Shown here piece by piece: positions 42,335-53,024 of a stretch of 64,000 bases of DNA. The translations under genes and the position numbers were made by a program. The notes under the pieces were generated by a model. The model made no database searches. It saw nothing but the letters and a program-made list of their open reading frames with translations, and was not told the origin of the DNA. The stretch's first letter is position 1. The number at the start of each line of letters is the position of its first letter. Origin of the DNA: Desmodus rotundus (taxonomy: Eukaryota > Chordata > Mammalia > Chiroptera > Phyllostomidae); NCBI RefSeq assembly GCF_022682495.2, contig NC_071393.1, positions 95,159,010-95,223,009 of the forward strand, in the 5' to 3' direction.

Positions 42335-44025
42335 GAGTTTCTCACCAGGATTGAACAGAAAAACAAAGGGGAAAATGGGCAGCACCCTCTCCCAGCAGAC
42401 TGGCTGCACCCTCCTCTTGCAGTCCCCCTTGGCTCTACAGGTCTGGATCCCGAGGGGGCCCCCCGTGCTGGGGTCCACACTGCGATCAAGGGCTTGATGA
42501 GCTCATTTCCAAGTGTTTGTCTCAGTGCTCCCCTAAGAGAGGCTGCCCTGGGGCAGGCTGGGTGTGGGTGGTGAGCCGCCCTTGAAGTTCGCTCCTCAGC
42601 AAACATTTCCAGGGCTGGGCCAGGGGGGCACTGCCAAGTGTGGCTTAGTGGCCTCCCTCTGCTCTTTGCATTATTGATTGTAATACCTGCTTAGAAGCTT
42701 GAAAATGAGATTTTTTTCCTTCTATTGATTTTCCTGTCTTTTCCACTTGGCAAACAGCAAGGTTTCCCCTGACTTTTCACCACTGAGGGTACTTGAGGAG
42801 GGCACGGTGAGGTGGGCGGTAGATGGGGTTCCCCTCACCTTCTTTTGAGGAACTCAAGAGCCCCCATCCAGATGTCCTGGTGCAGAGGGCTGGGCCCAGG
42901 GGTCCGGAACATACCTCGGGGCTCGGGTGAGCGGTTTGGCCTTACATTTTCAAAGAGATACCCCAAGTTAACAGGTTTCGGGAGTGGAAAGGCCAATTTG
43001 TCCATCTCCCATCCCAGACGGCTCTGAACAGGGAGCCAAAAGGACAGTTGGCTTGAAGGGAAGGCACTGGCCAGCCCTGTGGGGTTTGGCCTCTGCCTAA
43101 GAACTTCCCAAACCCTAGAAAGAAAGTGCTTAATTGAGGGAGACTGCAAAGTAGAGTCTCTGACAGCTCAGGAACAAGGACGTCTCCCTGAGAACAGAAG
43201 CAGGGCAGGAGAAAGGACACAGTGAGATGCCAGGACTCAGCCGGGAACATGGATCTTAGGGTCCAGCACGACACAGAGCCTGCCGGGACACCAATCACGG
43301 ACCCTCGCTCCATCCTCCGGGTCTCCTCCCCCACAGAGGTGCTGGAATTCATCAGGGTAATGTTTCTGTAGGATTGTTGGAGCCCCAGAAGCAATGTAAA
43401 GGAACTTAAGTTTTTTATGTGACTATTTCAATGATAATTAAAAAAAAAAAAAAGAAAACACCAGCATGTTGTGCAAGCCCTAGCTGACCACATCGTAACC
43501 AGCACCAAGCTGCCTTCCGTAGTCTCCAGCCCTCTATCTATCTGGGGTGGGGTCCCACTCTGCTACTCTCCTGGTCTGCTCCCACGTGGAGACCTTTGTC
43601 CCCTATGTGTCCCTGTCCAAGCCAGCTGCACTGTCCTCACACCAAGCTCCAATTACAGAAACTGCCCAGACCTGTAGGCTCCCATGAGGCGAGGCTCTGC
43701 CATGCCCTCGCCACACCCTGGAGGGGCTGGGATGTGTCCTCTGGGTGCCAGCCAACCTCCTGAAGGCACTGCTCTGGGTCAGCCCACCCTGCCATGAGCT
43801 GAAGCTGGGAGTTAGCCCACTTCCCAGGAAAAGTCAACCCCACAAAAACAAACCAGTGTGCCGCCACTTCCGTGACGGGGGGTGGGGGCTGGGGCCACGT
43901 GATGCCCTGTGGCCCCTGCAATCAGGAAGCAGTGGAAGCGCCCAGGAAGGAGAGGTGTCATCTCTCTGCAATTGACTCCAGGGATCTCCTGCACCTCATC
44001 TGTGTATGAGGGTGGAGCCAGCCTG
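42335..44025. other. Mostly unique sequence with an internal A-run
   Basis: No repeat is confidently recognised. A run of about 14 A residues at 43440-43453 follows an A/T-rich stretch (TATTTCAATGATAATT) and could be the tail of an unrecognised retroposed copy. No target duplication is evident. Confidence 0.35.
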
Positions 44026-44029
44026 TCTG

Positions 44030-44215
44030 CAACCAGCTAGCGACCTGATACCTCTCTGGGCTTCAGTTGTCCTCATCTGTAAAATGGGGATAATGCCCTT
44101 CCCTACCTCATAGATCTGATATGAGAATTAGATGGGTTAATAAAGATAAAGTGCTTAGAACAGTGTTTGGCACATAGTAAGTGTGTGATGAATGGAAGCT
44201 ATTACCGATACAGTG
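44030..44215 (+). mobile_element. MIR SINE
   Basis: GGGCTTCAGTTGTCCTCATC, TGTAAAATGGGGATAATGCC, GAGAATTAGATGGGTTAATA and CAGTGTTTGGCACATAGTAA give a well preserved MIR 3' two thirds. Confidence 0.92.
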
Positions 44216-44364
44216 GGGAAGGTGAGCCAGGTGGATCGATAAAGCTACACCCAGTCTGATTAAATCTCACAGAGCCCTGCATCTTGCTGCCGCGGCTGCA
44301 ATCCCTCCTGTGACCACCACCATCAATAACGATGCTTAGCTCTGTAAAACAGGTCATGTCCACT

Positions 44365-44505
44365 GTCACATGTCACCCACCACCTTAGGGCCTCAGAACA
44401 GCACTGTGGGGCAGACATTACTATTTCCGTTTTACAGATGAAGAAACTGGGGTCCAGAGCGAGGACAGAGCCTGCTGGAGGCCTTGCGGCTGCCAGAACC
44501 CAGCT
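44365..44505 (-). mobile_element. MIR fragment
   Basis: CTATTTCCGTTTTACAGATG and AAGAAACTGGGGTCCAGAGC are minus-strand MIR blocks. Confidence 0.75.
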
Positions 44506-44509
44506 CCCC

Positions 44510-44940
44510 TGGGGCAACCCCGCACTCTTTCCTGTCACCCCACAGCATCCTATCAGTGGCAGGTGGAAGTATTTGTCTCAGGCCAATAGGGCCAGTCCCA
44601 CCTGGGCTGCGTGCCCACTTACAGAGGCTCCTGCTGTCGTCATAGGGAAGGCTGCCATATCAAATAGCCCTTTATGGCTCCCATAACTGCATAACAAATG
44701 TCTTTCCCGCAGCAGTGGCTGGAAGCAGATTAATGTCTGCGTGGCCCTAACACTTCTCCAGCCCCCTTTGCCTGTCAAGTCGTTACCGGCTGGTTTATAG
44801 TCAGGAGGCCTCTTTCCAGTTCGCTAAACGGTTTGCATGATAAAGAGACCACAGGGCCCACGCATTCCAGGCTGCCTGTCTTCCAGGCCAGTGCTGGCAG
44901 GGCCCTGCCCTCTTTCCATTGCTCTCCGCTGTGAGGGGTA
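44510..44940. other. Unique sequence, nothing recognised
   Basis: No repeat or exon recognised. Confidence 0.4.
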
Positions 44941-44944
44941 TATA

Positions 44945-45120
44945 TGGTGAGAAGTATGGACTCTAGAGCATAAAAGCCCATGCCCCACTTACTAGCTGTG
45001 TGGCCTCAGTTTCTTTACTTCATTGAACCCCAGTTTCTTCATCTGTAAAATGGGAGGAGGTGTTTTTGTGAGGATTGAGAGTGACAGCTTATGTAGGGAA
45101 CTCAGTCTATAGTTTGCGCT
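44945..45120 (+). mobile_element. MIR SINE
   Basis: ACTTACTAGCTGTGTGGCCT, CCCAGTTTCTTCATCTGTAA and AATGGGAGGAGGTGTTTTTG match MIR. A short internal duplication of the CAGTTTCTT block is visible. Confidence 0.88.
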
Positions 45121-45139
45121 CAGCCAGGATGACCTATTA

Positions 45140-45235
45140 TCATTATCCTCCTCACCCGCAGGCCCCGAGAGGGCAGGGACTCTGTCCTGTTCACTGCCTG
45201 GCCCATAGCACACCTTTGATGAACAAACGAAGGGG
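45140..45235 (+). mobile_element. L2 3'-tail fragment
   Basis: CCCGAGAGGGCAGGGACTCT, GTTCACTGCCTGGCCCATAG and CTTTGATGAACAAACG fit the plus-strand L2 end. Confidence 0.65.
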
Positions 45236-45276
45236 GGAATTTTAGACCTGGATGGGCCCTGGTAGATTTCAGACTG

Positions 45277-45489
45277 TAGGGTTTCTCCACAATGGCACGA
45301 TGACATTTGTGGCATGATAATTTTTTTGTTGTGGGGTGTCCTGTATGCTGTAGGATGCCTAGTAGCACCCCTGGCTTCTACCCAATAGATTCCAGGAGTG
45401 CCCTCCCCAACGGTGACAACCAAAAATGACTCCAGATATTGCAAAATGTCCCCTAAGGGCAACCCCTACGTCCCCATTAAGAACCACTG
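45277..45489 (-). mobile_element. MER20 (hAT-Charlie MITE)
   Basis: TAGGGTTTCTCCACAATGGC, GTTGTGGGGTGTCCTGTATG, GTGACAACCAAAAATGACTC and the terminus TTAAGAACCACTG give a near-complete 213-bp minus-strand MER20. Published work reports that some MER20 copies in placental mammals act as regulatory elements in decidual stromal cells. Nothing in this sequence shows that this copy does. Confidence 0.9.
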
Positions 45490-45499
45490 ACCTAGTGAA

Positions 45500-45650
45500 A
45501 TCTAATGCCTAAATTTGAAAAATGAGGAAGTTGAGGCTCAGAGAGGGCAAGTAACTTCCTGAAGTCACACAGAATGTTAGTGCCGGGGCTGGGATTCAAA
45601 TCCAGTGTCCTAACTCTAAACCCAGTGCTCCTTCCACTTCACCCTTGTCT
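45500..45650 (-). mobile_element. MIR SINE
   Basis: AATGAGGAAGTTGAGGCTCA, AGTAACTTCCTGAAGTCACA and GGGATTCAAATCCAGTGTCC are minus-strand MIR blocks right next to MER20. Confidence 0.9.
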
Positions 45651-45924
45651 TCCATGGCTCCCTGTCAGAGCTTCTCCCATCAGGCCACGGTTGTGGGCTC
45701 CAAACTAGAGGCGGCTGGTTGCTTCCGTCATCCCGTAATGGGGGTGATGGTCATGAGTGGGGCTGAGTAGCCAGTTGTACAAGCCCCCTGTGACAATGCA
45801 CAACCGTCTCTGCGGTCAGCCTGTTCTTACAGTGTCTCTCACTCATGAATTTACTCATCAAGCAAGGGTGCCTGCTATGAGGGACCACCAGGGGCTCAGT
45901 TGGCTGAGAGTCACCAGTGCGTGG

Positions 45925-46055
45925 CAGGCGCTTGGCTACTGAGTGCTCCGGGGTCAGACATCCTGCATCGAGTCCTACGTTCCCGTGGCCCCTCACCCTG
46001 CCTCAGCATCAGCTCCTGCGCCTGCAATCTGGGAATGGTAATGACACCAACTTGA
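45925..46055 (+). mobile_element. Degenerate MIR fragment
   Basis: ACATCCTGCATCGAGTCCTA, CACCCTGCCTCAGCATCAGC and GCAATCTGGGAATGGTAATG follow MIR order with high divergence. Confidence 0.5.
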
Positions 46056-46254
46056 AGACCACAAGCATACAGTGTCTCCCACCATCCAAGTCTAGCGGAG
46101 TTCAGAAAGGGAGTTGTCTAGTGGTGAGTGAGCCCAAACCTCCTGTTTCTGATGTCAGACAGCAGGCTTCGGGTGGGCAGGGCCCTGTCCATGCCTGGGA
46201 TAAAGGCTCTGCTGTGAGGGTTACAGGGGCAGACCAGCATCCAGCGAACACTTC

Positions 46255-46425
46255 GTCGAGGCGTGTCTAAGCACTCTACAAGTGCCGCCTTGTCCGGCCC
46301 CCACAGCAGCGCCCTGAGTAGCTCCCATTTCACAAGCAGCCGCAGAGAGAGGCACAGAGAGGTCGTATAACTTGTCCAAGCTCCAGCAGACAGCACGCCG
46401 CCACGGCCTGGGCCCTCGGCCTGCA
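46255..46425 (-). mobile_element. MIR fragment
   Basis: CACAGCAGCGCCCTGAGTAG, GAGAGAGGCACAGAGAGGTC and ATAACTTGTCCAAGCTCCAG correspond to minus-strand MIR. Confidence 0.65.
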
Positions 46426-46579
46426 CGGGTGAGCACTAACCCCAGCCCTGCTGTGGCTACTGTTGTTATTGTTATAAAATTATCCCAGCTGATGAAAAGG
46501 TTTGGTGATCCTGCCTTTAAGGCACTTAATACTTTTCATGGGGTGAACACACTAAAAAGTTCTGACGTTCTAACAGAGA

Positions 46580-46798
46580 AATCAGCAAAGATTTTCTGTA
46601 AAGGGCCAGACAGTAAATATGTTTTGCTTTGTGGACAAGACAGTCCCTGTCACAAGTACTTGGCTTTGCCAGTGTGGTGAGAACACAGTAATAGACATCC
46701 AGGAATGAATGAGCTTGGCTGTGTTCCAATAAAGGTTTATTCACAAAAGTGGTCTGTGGGACAGACATGGCCCAGGGGCTGCTATTTGCTGACCCCTG
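46580..46798 (+). mobile_element. hAT-Charlie MITE, copy 2
   Basis: TTTCTGTAAAGGGCCAGACA, AGCTTGGCTGTGTTCCAATA and the end ATTTGCTGACCCCTG are the plus-strand version of the element at 20210-20425. The AATAAA it carries (46731-46736) belongs to the transposon. Confidence 0.88.
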
Positions 46799-46799
46799 T

Positions 46800-47380
46800 T
46801 TTAAGAGAATTGCTGTAACTAGTAAGAATACCTAGGTCCCTCTCTGCTGTTCCCAACCCAGGGGAAACGACCCTGGCGGTCTGGAGAAGACATTCAGGAG
46901 AGACTGGAATAAAGGTCACTCGTCTGGTCTCAGGGGCAGGGGACAGCCCCAAGGTCGCCCCCACAGGTAGTGAGGGCTTGGGAAGCCCAGCTTTGGCAAA
47001 AGTTCTTGGGACCCGGGAGCTGCGGCTGTCCCTTCAAACAGAACTTGCAGCTAGCAGTCAGAGAGCCGGGCTCCGGAGACTCGAAAGGCACACCTGCCCG
47101 AGATGTCGCCTGCTGCTCTGTGACTAGTTGGGACCAAGCTCCAACCGCTGAAACCTACCCTGCCTGGGACACGGATGTCTGACATCCACTTTGACAGGAA
47201 AGGAAGAACGCTCAGGATTATGGGATGACCGCTGAGCAAAAGTGGTGTTCAACCATCTTTCGTTAAGTCGTCTGTAAGCGGGTATTCAAGCGGAGGCCAG
47301 CTCCAGTATGGGGGTATCTTTGTAGCGCACTAGATAACTGTGGGCTAAGGCAAATAGTATCTTCCACAGACGTAGCCTTC
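46800..47380. other. Unique sequence, nothing recognised
   Basis: No repeat or exon recognised. Confidence 0.4.
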
Positions 47381-47384
47381 CAAA

Positions 47385-47540
47385 CCAGTCAGCCTCTGCC
47401 TGAAACTCGGCCTCTCTGTTTCCTCACCTGCAGAATGAGGATGATGTGCGAGGCTGTCGGGAGGACTAAATGAGAGTAATGTCTGTGCGTGCCCGGCCCA
47501 GAACCCACCACACACGGGTGCTTAAATAACGTGCTTCCAT
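47385..47540 (+). mobile_element. MIR fragment
   Basis: GGCCTCTCTGTTTCCTCACC, TGCAGAATGAGGATGATGTG and GGAGGACTAAATGAGAGTAA match the MIR 3' half. Confidence 0.82.
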
Positions 47541-47544
47541 CAGG

Positions 47545-48935
47545 GTGCTTCCATCCCTGTTCCTAGATTTTTGTGTAGTCAAGCAGCTGTAGAAACAAAT
47601 GGTTACAAGAAGATTTTAAAACCAAACAAACAAATATAGAACTTGCAGAAAAGTATGCATCAGCTTGATCTCTCCACCCCCCCAAGAACTAGGAAAAGAT
47701 GGCTGTCATTCGTTTCAGTGGTGGCATCTCAGTATAATTTAGCGGCCACAACGTCTCACATTGCTCGTTCTATTCTGTGTCAAGTACCGCGCGGGCATAG
47801 AGTGGGGGCAATAAACAACCCCACCAAAGGTCCATCTTAAGGAGTTGCCCCCTCCCTCCCACCGCCTCCTCCTAAGCGGTACCCAGGCATAAGAAAGCAG
47901 CACGACACCGTCACACTGACTGACTTGCCTCCTCCCTCTACTAGACTCTGTTCCATAAGGAAGGGGCTGTACTACCGCCTGTCTCCCAGCGCCAGCCTGG
48001 ACCTGCCCCCCCAGCAGTCCCCACAGTGAGCTGCAGTGCTGGCCTTTGAAGACATCAGCCAATCACCTTCCAAGCTGCCTGGAAAGTCACTGCATTTCTT
48101 GGCTGTCCCCTGAATCTTCTGACTGTGACTAATGTCCAGAGATGTTGGGCGCTGAGACCAAACACAGAGGAATCTGTCCTGCTCATCTTTGTTTGCTAAG
48201 CGAATTGTGTTGACTTAGGACAGAGAGTTGCTCGTGTGGCTCATGCTGTCTCCCCGAGAGCCCTGAGCTGTATGGGAGACCTGTCACTTCCCGTGATCTG
48301 CAACACCAAGGGCTCCAGCTCCCCGGCAGGGCTGGGAGCCGGCGCTGAGAGACATGTGAGGCAGACATGAGGGGACACCTCAGTAATTTGCTTTGGCAGC
48401 AGTAACAGCCAGGAAAAAACAATCCACATCACTCATCCTGCTGCCAATCATTAAAAGACAGCTAATTCCAACCCCAAGTTCCTCCCTGCCCCGGCTCACC
48501 CGGTAACGAATAGGACATGTGTGCCCACTCAGGACCTGCACCTGAGAGGATACATGAACACTATGCGGGCCCAGCACTGTCTGCAGAGCCCACATCCTGC
48601 CACATGACACCCTGTAGGTGCTCTGCCCTCCAGGAGCCCTTCCCTGCTCATCCCAGCTGGAAGGGGCCTGTGTCTTCTTCAAGCCTTCAGTCCAGTGCTG
48701 TGGTCCCACCCAAAGCACTCTGCCCTACAGTTCCTGGGGCAGCTGGGCGCTCACAGCTACTAGACTGAAGGCACTGTGCAGGGCATGAACTTGCCTGTTC
48801 ATTTATAGATCCGCAACAGAGCCTGGCCTAGCAATTGTCTTCCGTGCATAAAACAAATTCTGTTCTGCTGAGTCAAAGATTTACTAAGTACTAGTAAGTT
48901 TGACCAACATACCAATTCTCTGGTATGTTGTTTTT
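47545..48935. other. Unique sequence, nothing recognised
   Basis: Frames of about 80-112 codons appear on both strands over the same bases. No repeat or protein motif is recognised. Confidence 0.4.
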
Positions 48936-48939
48936 TCTT

Positions 48940-49195
48940 ACCATTCAGGTCTTGGCTCGGATGTCCCCTCCTCAGGGAGGCCTTTGCTGACCACCCTGCC
49001 TCACTCAATACTCTTTTATTGTCTGCACACCAACATCGGGAAGTGCCGTGTTCATTTCTGGGCTTGTTTGCTGTCTCCCTCACTAGAAGGAGAGCTCCGC
49101 GCACTCTGTCTTGTTTCTGCTGTCTCCCCAGCACCTAGATCCGGCACACAGCCGGCACCCCACACAAATGGATTAAATAAGTGAAATGTGCTCAC
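48940..49195 (+). mobile_element. L2 LINE 3' end
   Basis: TCAGGGAGGCCTTTGCTGAC, CTGTCTCCCTCACTAGAAGG and TGTCTCCCCAGCACCTAGAT are ordered as in L2. The tail reads into TGGATTAAATAAGTGAA. Confidence 0.88.
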
Positions 49196-49199
49196 AGAT

Positions 49200-50140
49200 G
49201 AGTGAATGAATGAAGGGTAAAGGCAGTCAGGTCTGTGAGTCCACTTTCTCCGAGCCCTCTCCCTGCTGGCTTCTGGGAAACCATAGGAAGGGGCTCACCT
49301 CTGAGCCTTTTCCAGCCATGCAGAGTTAGGCAACTATGTCCTTAGCCCCCAGGCGAGCTGGGATCTGGGAAGGTCCCCAGCTCGCTCCAGCAGTAGCACT
49401 AGAACCTCATCTTCCTGACTTGCTGTCTCCCGCCGCCTCCAGCTCCTCTGTCTCTCCCTTGTCCTGTCGGCCCTTTGATTTAAGGTGGTAACTTTCCCCA
49501 GGGAACAGCAGAGCCTTAATAAGAAATCGGTTAGGGCTGATGGATGGCACAAAGTTGGAACCAGCCTCAAGGTCAGAGGGAGTTATTTTAAACTATTCGA
49601 ATTTACTAGAAGGGGAGCAAGTCAGGAGGATTTAGGGGCTTGCCTCCTGGCAAGACATGTGGCCCTGTCCCCAAGCAATCTCAGACACCCACCTCCTGTG
49701 CAGCCCACCCACCCCTCTGCCCGCCACTCTGAGATGGATAGCAAGGCCTTTGGTGTGAGGAATTTATTGGGAGCTGGTCAAATAAATTTGAAGTTTGGGA
49801 TTTGAGCAAAACTTTGTCCCCTCTTCCCTTTGGGGGCCTCACCCAAGGATGTGTGGTGGAACAGGCTGCCCCTGACAGGTGGTGCTTTTCTGCAGCGAGC
49901 AGGCTGTCTCCAATTTCTTACAGGCTCCAGGAACCCAGCTCTCCTAAGCCCCAGTGATGAATCAGACCCACCTCTCCACTCCATTTGTCTGCCTCCCGCT
50001 GGGCACTGCCGCCAAGGGAGCATTTCCCATGTCAGCTTCGGTGCTCCAGTTCAGAGGCCTGTGCTGCCCCACCATTTCTTTCCCATGCGGACCTGGAGCT
50101 TTCTGGAGCTCAAGGTTCCTCTCTTCTCCAGAGTCTCTAA
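49200..50140. other. Unique sequence, nothing recognised
   Basis: A short GAATGAATGAAG tract sits at 49203. The rest has no recognised repeat or exon. Confidence 0.4.
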
Positions 50141-50144
50141 CTAA

Positions 50145-50385
50145 TCAATCCCTGTCCAGCCTTCAAGGCCCATTTCAACCCTCACCTCCTCCAGGGAGAC
50201 TTCCCTGATTCCCCAGGGAGACACAGGCTCTGAACATTGGGACCCTCGTTGCGGCAGGAGTACCTGCTGAGATGGGTGTGCAGCCTGTGCCCTTGCTGAG
50301 AGCCCAATGCTCACCTGTAACATTGCCCCCTCTTCCTGCCTGTTCCACAGCCCATGCCTGGCACCATCAGACCCATAGTTAGGTG
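50145..50385 (+). mobile_element. L2 fragment
   Basis: CCTTCAAGGCCCATTTCAAC, CACCTCCTCCAGGGAGACTT and CCCTGATTCCCCAGGGAGAC are characteristic L2 blocks. Confidence 0.82.
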
Positions 50386-50514
50386 TTCACTGAGCACTGG
50401 TTGAACCGAACTGATTGGCATGAACATCTAAGTTTAGCATAAACTAACACTTTGTTTTCTTCACATGAGCTTAGGTGCAGACAGGTGGAGAAAGAGGAGA
50501 CAAAGGCCTTTTCT

Positions 50515-51660
50515 TTTGCATATGGAATATTTCAAGCATATTAAAAAGTTTAGAGAAAATTAAAACATGGTATGTTCATCCAACAAACCTTAATAGTCCC
50601 CATTTTTGATAAAGATGTGTATGTTTTAGAATAAAGCATCATACACCTGAAACCCCTTGCATATCCCTCCCTATGCCTTCCTCCTCCTCCCTCCCAGGAT
50701 AATATAATCCTGAATTTAGTGTTTATCATTTCCACATCTGTTTTTATACTGTTACTACATCCAAATGTACCCATAACTAATATAGTCATTATGTTGCATG
50801 CTTTTAAACTTTATATGCATGAAATTGTATGGTATGTATGTAGCCCTCTGTAACTTGCTTTCTTCACTCAATATTATCTCTGAGAGCTTCATCCAGGTAG
50901 ACAGGTATGACGCTAGTTCCTTCCTTCAAACTGCTACGGGGATTCCACCCTATGAAAGTGTTACAATGTATCCATTGCCCTCTTGAGGGACCTCTAGGCT
51001 ACTAGTAGCTTTTCACCATTACAAACAATGACAACATTGTTTGCTCAAGTCAAAGAGGCTCTCGGGGAGCAGAATTTTTCAAACGCTGGGTTGTAACCCA
51101 GAAGAGAATCATGAAATCAATATAAAGGTCACGACTATCATTTTTTAAAAATTCTATAGAAGAGATTTTAAAATATTAGTGAATATGTATGTGCTGGAAC
51201 ATAATATAAAATACAGTTCTTAATCTAAGCTGTGATAGAAAGAAATGTTTGAGAAAGGTGGTGTTATGGGGGTATTATCTCCAGCTTTATTTAGAACTAC
51301 CAAATTGCTCCCTAAAACGGCACTGCCAGCTCGCACTCGCCCCAGCAGCATAGGAGATGTCCATCTGCCTGCATCCTAACTAGCATTTGGTGTTATCAGA
51401 AATTAGTTTTCCCCAATTTGCTGGGTATGATATGTCAGCCTCTCTTAGTTTTAATTTGCATTTCTTTGATTACCAGCAGGAGAGCATCTTTTCATATGCT
51501 CATTGCCCTGAGACATCCTTTTCCTGTGAAGCGCATGCTTATATTCTTTGCCGGTGTTTGACTTGGGTTGACCTTATTGATTTGTAAGATTTTAAAAAAT
51601 CTATACATATATATGTATATATACAGTGGATTTCTAATCTTTTATGGGTTATATGTGTTG
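50515..51660 (-). mobile_element. Old L1 (L1M) 3' end, interrupted
   Basis: The minus-strand 3' UTR and ORF2 end are visible in TTTAGTGTTTATCATTTCCA, AAACTTTATATGCATGAAAT, TCACTCAATATTATCTCTGA and, further right, TTTAATTTGCATTTCTTTGA and AGCATCTTTTCATATGCTCA. A DNA element lies inside it (51068-51265). An 18-bp perfect palindrome of TA/CATG composition occurs at 51602-51619. Confidence 0.82.
51068..51265 (+). mobile_element. DNA transposon-like insert within L1
   Basis: ATTTTTCAAACGCTGGGTTG, GAGAATCATGAAATCAATAT and GGTCACGACTATCATTTTTT resemble a mammalian hAT-type MITE. L1-like sequence resumes at about 51285. Family and boundaries are tentative. Confidence 0.5.
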
Positions 51661-51668
51661 CAAATACC

Positions 51669-51715
51669 TTCTCCCAGGGGTGGCTTCTCCCAGGGGTGGC
51701 TTCTCCCAGGGGTGG
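51669..51715. repeat. 16-bp tandem minisatellite, three units
   Basis: TTCTCCCAGGGGTGGC is repeated head to tail without change at 51669-51684 and 51685-51700, with 15 of 16 bases of a third unit to 51715. Confidence 0.95.
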
Positions 51716-51719
51716 TCCC

Positions 51720-52081
51720 CCTTGTCACTTTGACTTGCTAGCTCTGATGGCCTGATTCACAATGAGGCAGAAGGGAACCCGTGTTGGAGAGGCTGACTCT
51801 GAGTCAGGATGTAGTTCTACCTGCACCTCCAGAGTCCTGAACACGGCAGGGCCCTAACAAATGTTTGGCGACCGTAATATAACTCACCAGATAACTCCAT
51901 CAGACTCCCCCCGCACAGAGCTGAGCTCACAGCAAGGGCTCTGTGGAGACTTAATAAATCAAGTCATGGTTTTGCCGCCCTATAAGAACAGTCTCGATGT
52001 CCAAGCAGAGAAATCAGGAGGAGGATATCTTCACTGCAAAAAGAGCATTTGCTTTATGAAAGGATTTCTTGCAGGGTGCCT
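51720..52081. other. Unique sequence, nothing recognised
   Basis: No repeat or exon recognised. Confidence 0.4.
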
Positions 52082-52100
52082 ATAAAGTATGAGTTGATTT

Positions 52101-52313
52101 GCCCTAGCTGGTGTAGCTCAGTGGATTGAATGCTGGCCTGTGAACCAAAGAGGTGCTGGTTTGATTCCCAGTCAGGGCACTTGCCTGGGTTATAGGACAG
52201 GTCCCCAGTGCGGGGGCACATGAGAGGCAACCACACATTGATGTTTGTCTCCCTATCCTTCTCCCTTCCTTCCTCTCTTTCTAAAAATAAATAAAATCTT
52301 TTTAAAAAAATAA
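52101..52313 (+). mobile_element. VES SINE (bat tRNA-derived)
   Basis: The element begins GCCCTAGCTGGTGTAGCTCA (A-box region). The B box sits in GGTTTGATTCCCAGTCAGGG. Then come GGCAACCACACATTGATGTT, a CT-rich stretch and an AAATAAA-rich tail. A long target duplication flanks it: 52082-52100 and 52314-52332 agree at 17 of 19 positions (ATAAAGTATGARTTGRTTT). This is a full-length, L1-mobilised, bat-specific SINE. Confidence 0.95.
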
Positions 52314-52334
52314 ATAAAGTATGAATTGGTTTAA

Positions 52335-52765
52335 CTGAGAATCAGCTTATGTCTAGTGCCCCAGGGAAAAAACTTGGGTCTCTAACAGGTGGCCCAAGCC
52401 TCTTGCCATCCCTGTGCACTCACAGTGATTCTTCACACTTCTCACTTTACAGGTGAGCCAAGAAAAAGTAAATGTCTTGTCCAGGTCACACTGAAGCCCA
52501 GAGGCAGGGCAGAGCTGGATCCCACATCTCCTGATCTCCACCTGACAAAAAGTGGATGTTTTGAAGGCGGCAAAAGCAGTAAACTCTGAAATGTAGGCCA
52601 AAAAGCTGAACCATCTCAGGAAAGGGACTTACCTGGCTCAAGGCCACGGGTAACTTCCAAATATTTACATGTGTATTCCTGGAACACATGGAAAATCATG
52701 AAGGACAAAAATCATATCTGACAGGACCTCTGAAGAGAAACAGGAATGAGAGCTTGCCCAACTCA
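52335..52765. other. Unique sequence, possible degenerate MIR
   Basis: CTCACTTTACAGGTGAGCCA and TTGTCCAGGTCACACTGAAG at 52440-52500 resemble a minus-strand MIR. The rest is unassigned. Confidence 0.45.
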
Positions 52766-52774
52766 AAAGTCCAT

Positions 52775-52878
52775 TTGCCTGGGCTCGGAGCTCCCTGGGG
52801 GCAGGAGCAGGGTCTTGCCCATGTCCACATGCCCAGAACCTAGCGTACTGGCACAGGGAAGGGGATCAGGGAATGTCT
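52775..52878 (+). mobile_element. L2 3'-tail fragment
   Basis: GGAGCTCCCTGGGGGCAGGA, CATGTCCACATGCCCAGAAC and a tail TGGATAAATGGATGG match the L2 3' end, whose terminal repeat merges into the microsatellite that follows. Confidence 0.7.
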
Positions 52879-53022
52879 ACTGGATAAATGGATGGATAAA
52901 TGGAGGAACAAATGGATGTGTGCATACATGGACAGATGATAGAGGGATAGATGAATGGACAGATGGATAAATGGATACCTGGTTAGACAGATGGATGCAC
53001 AGACAGATGGATAAGAGATGGA
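52879..53022. repeat. Degenerate (GATG/TGGA)n microsatellite
   Basis: About 145 bp of ATGGATAAATGG, AGATGGATA and similar units that grow out of the L2 tail. Confidence 0.88.
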
Positions 53023-53024
53023 TA

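Noticed and set aside
43440..43453. Processed pseudogene ending in the A run
   Set aside because: No coding similarity was recognised upstream and no target duplication was found, so the A run alone is not enough.
46731..46736. AATAAA as a host polyadenylation signal
   Set aside because: It is an inherent part of the hAT MITE consensus (TTCCAATAAA block).
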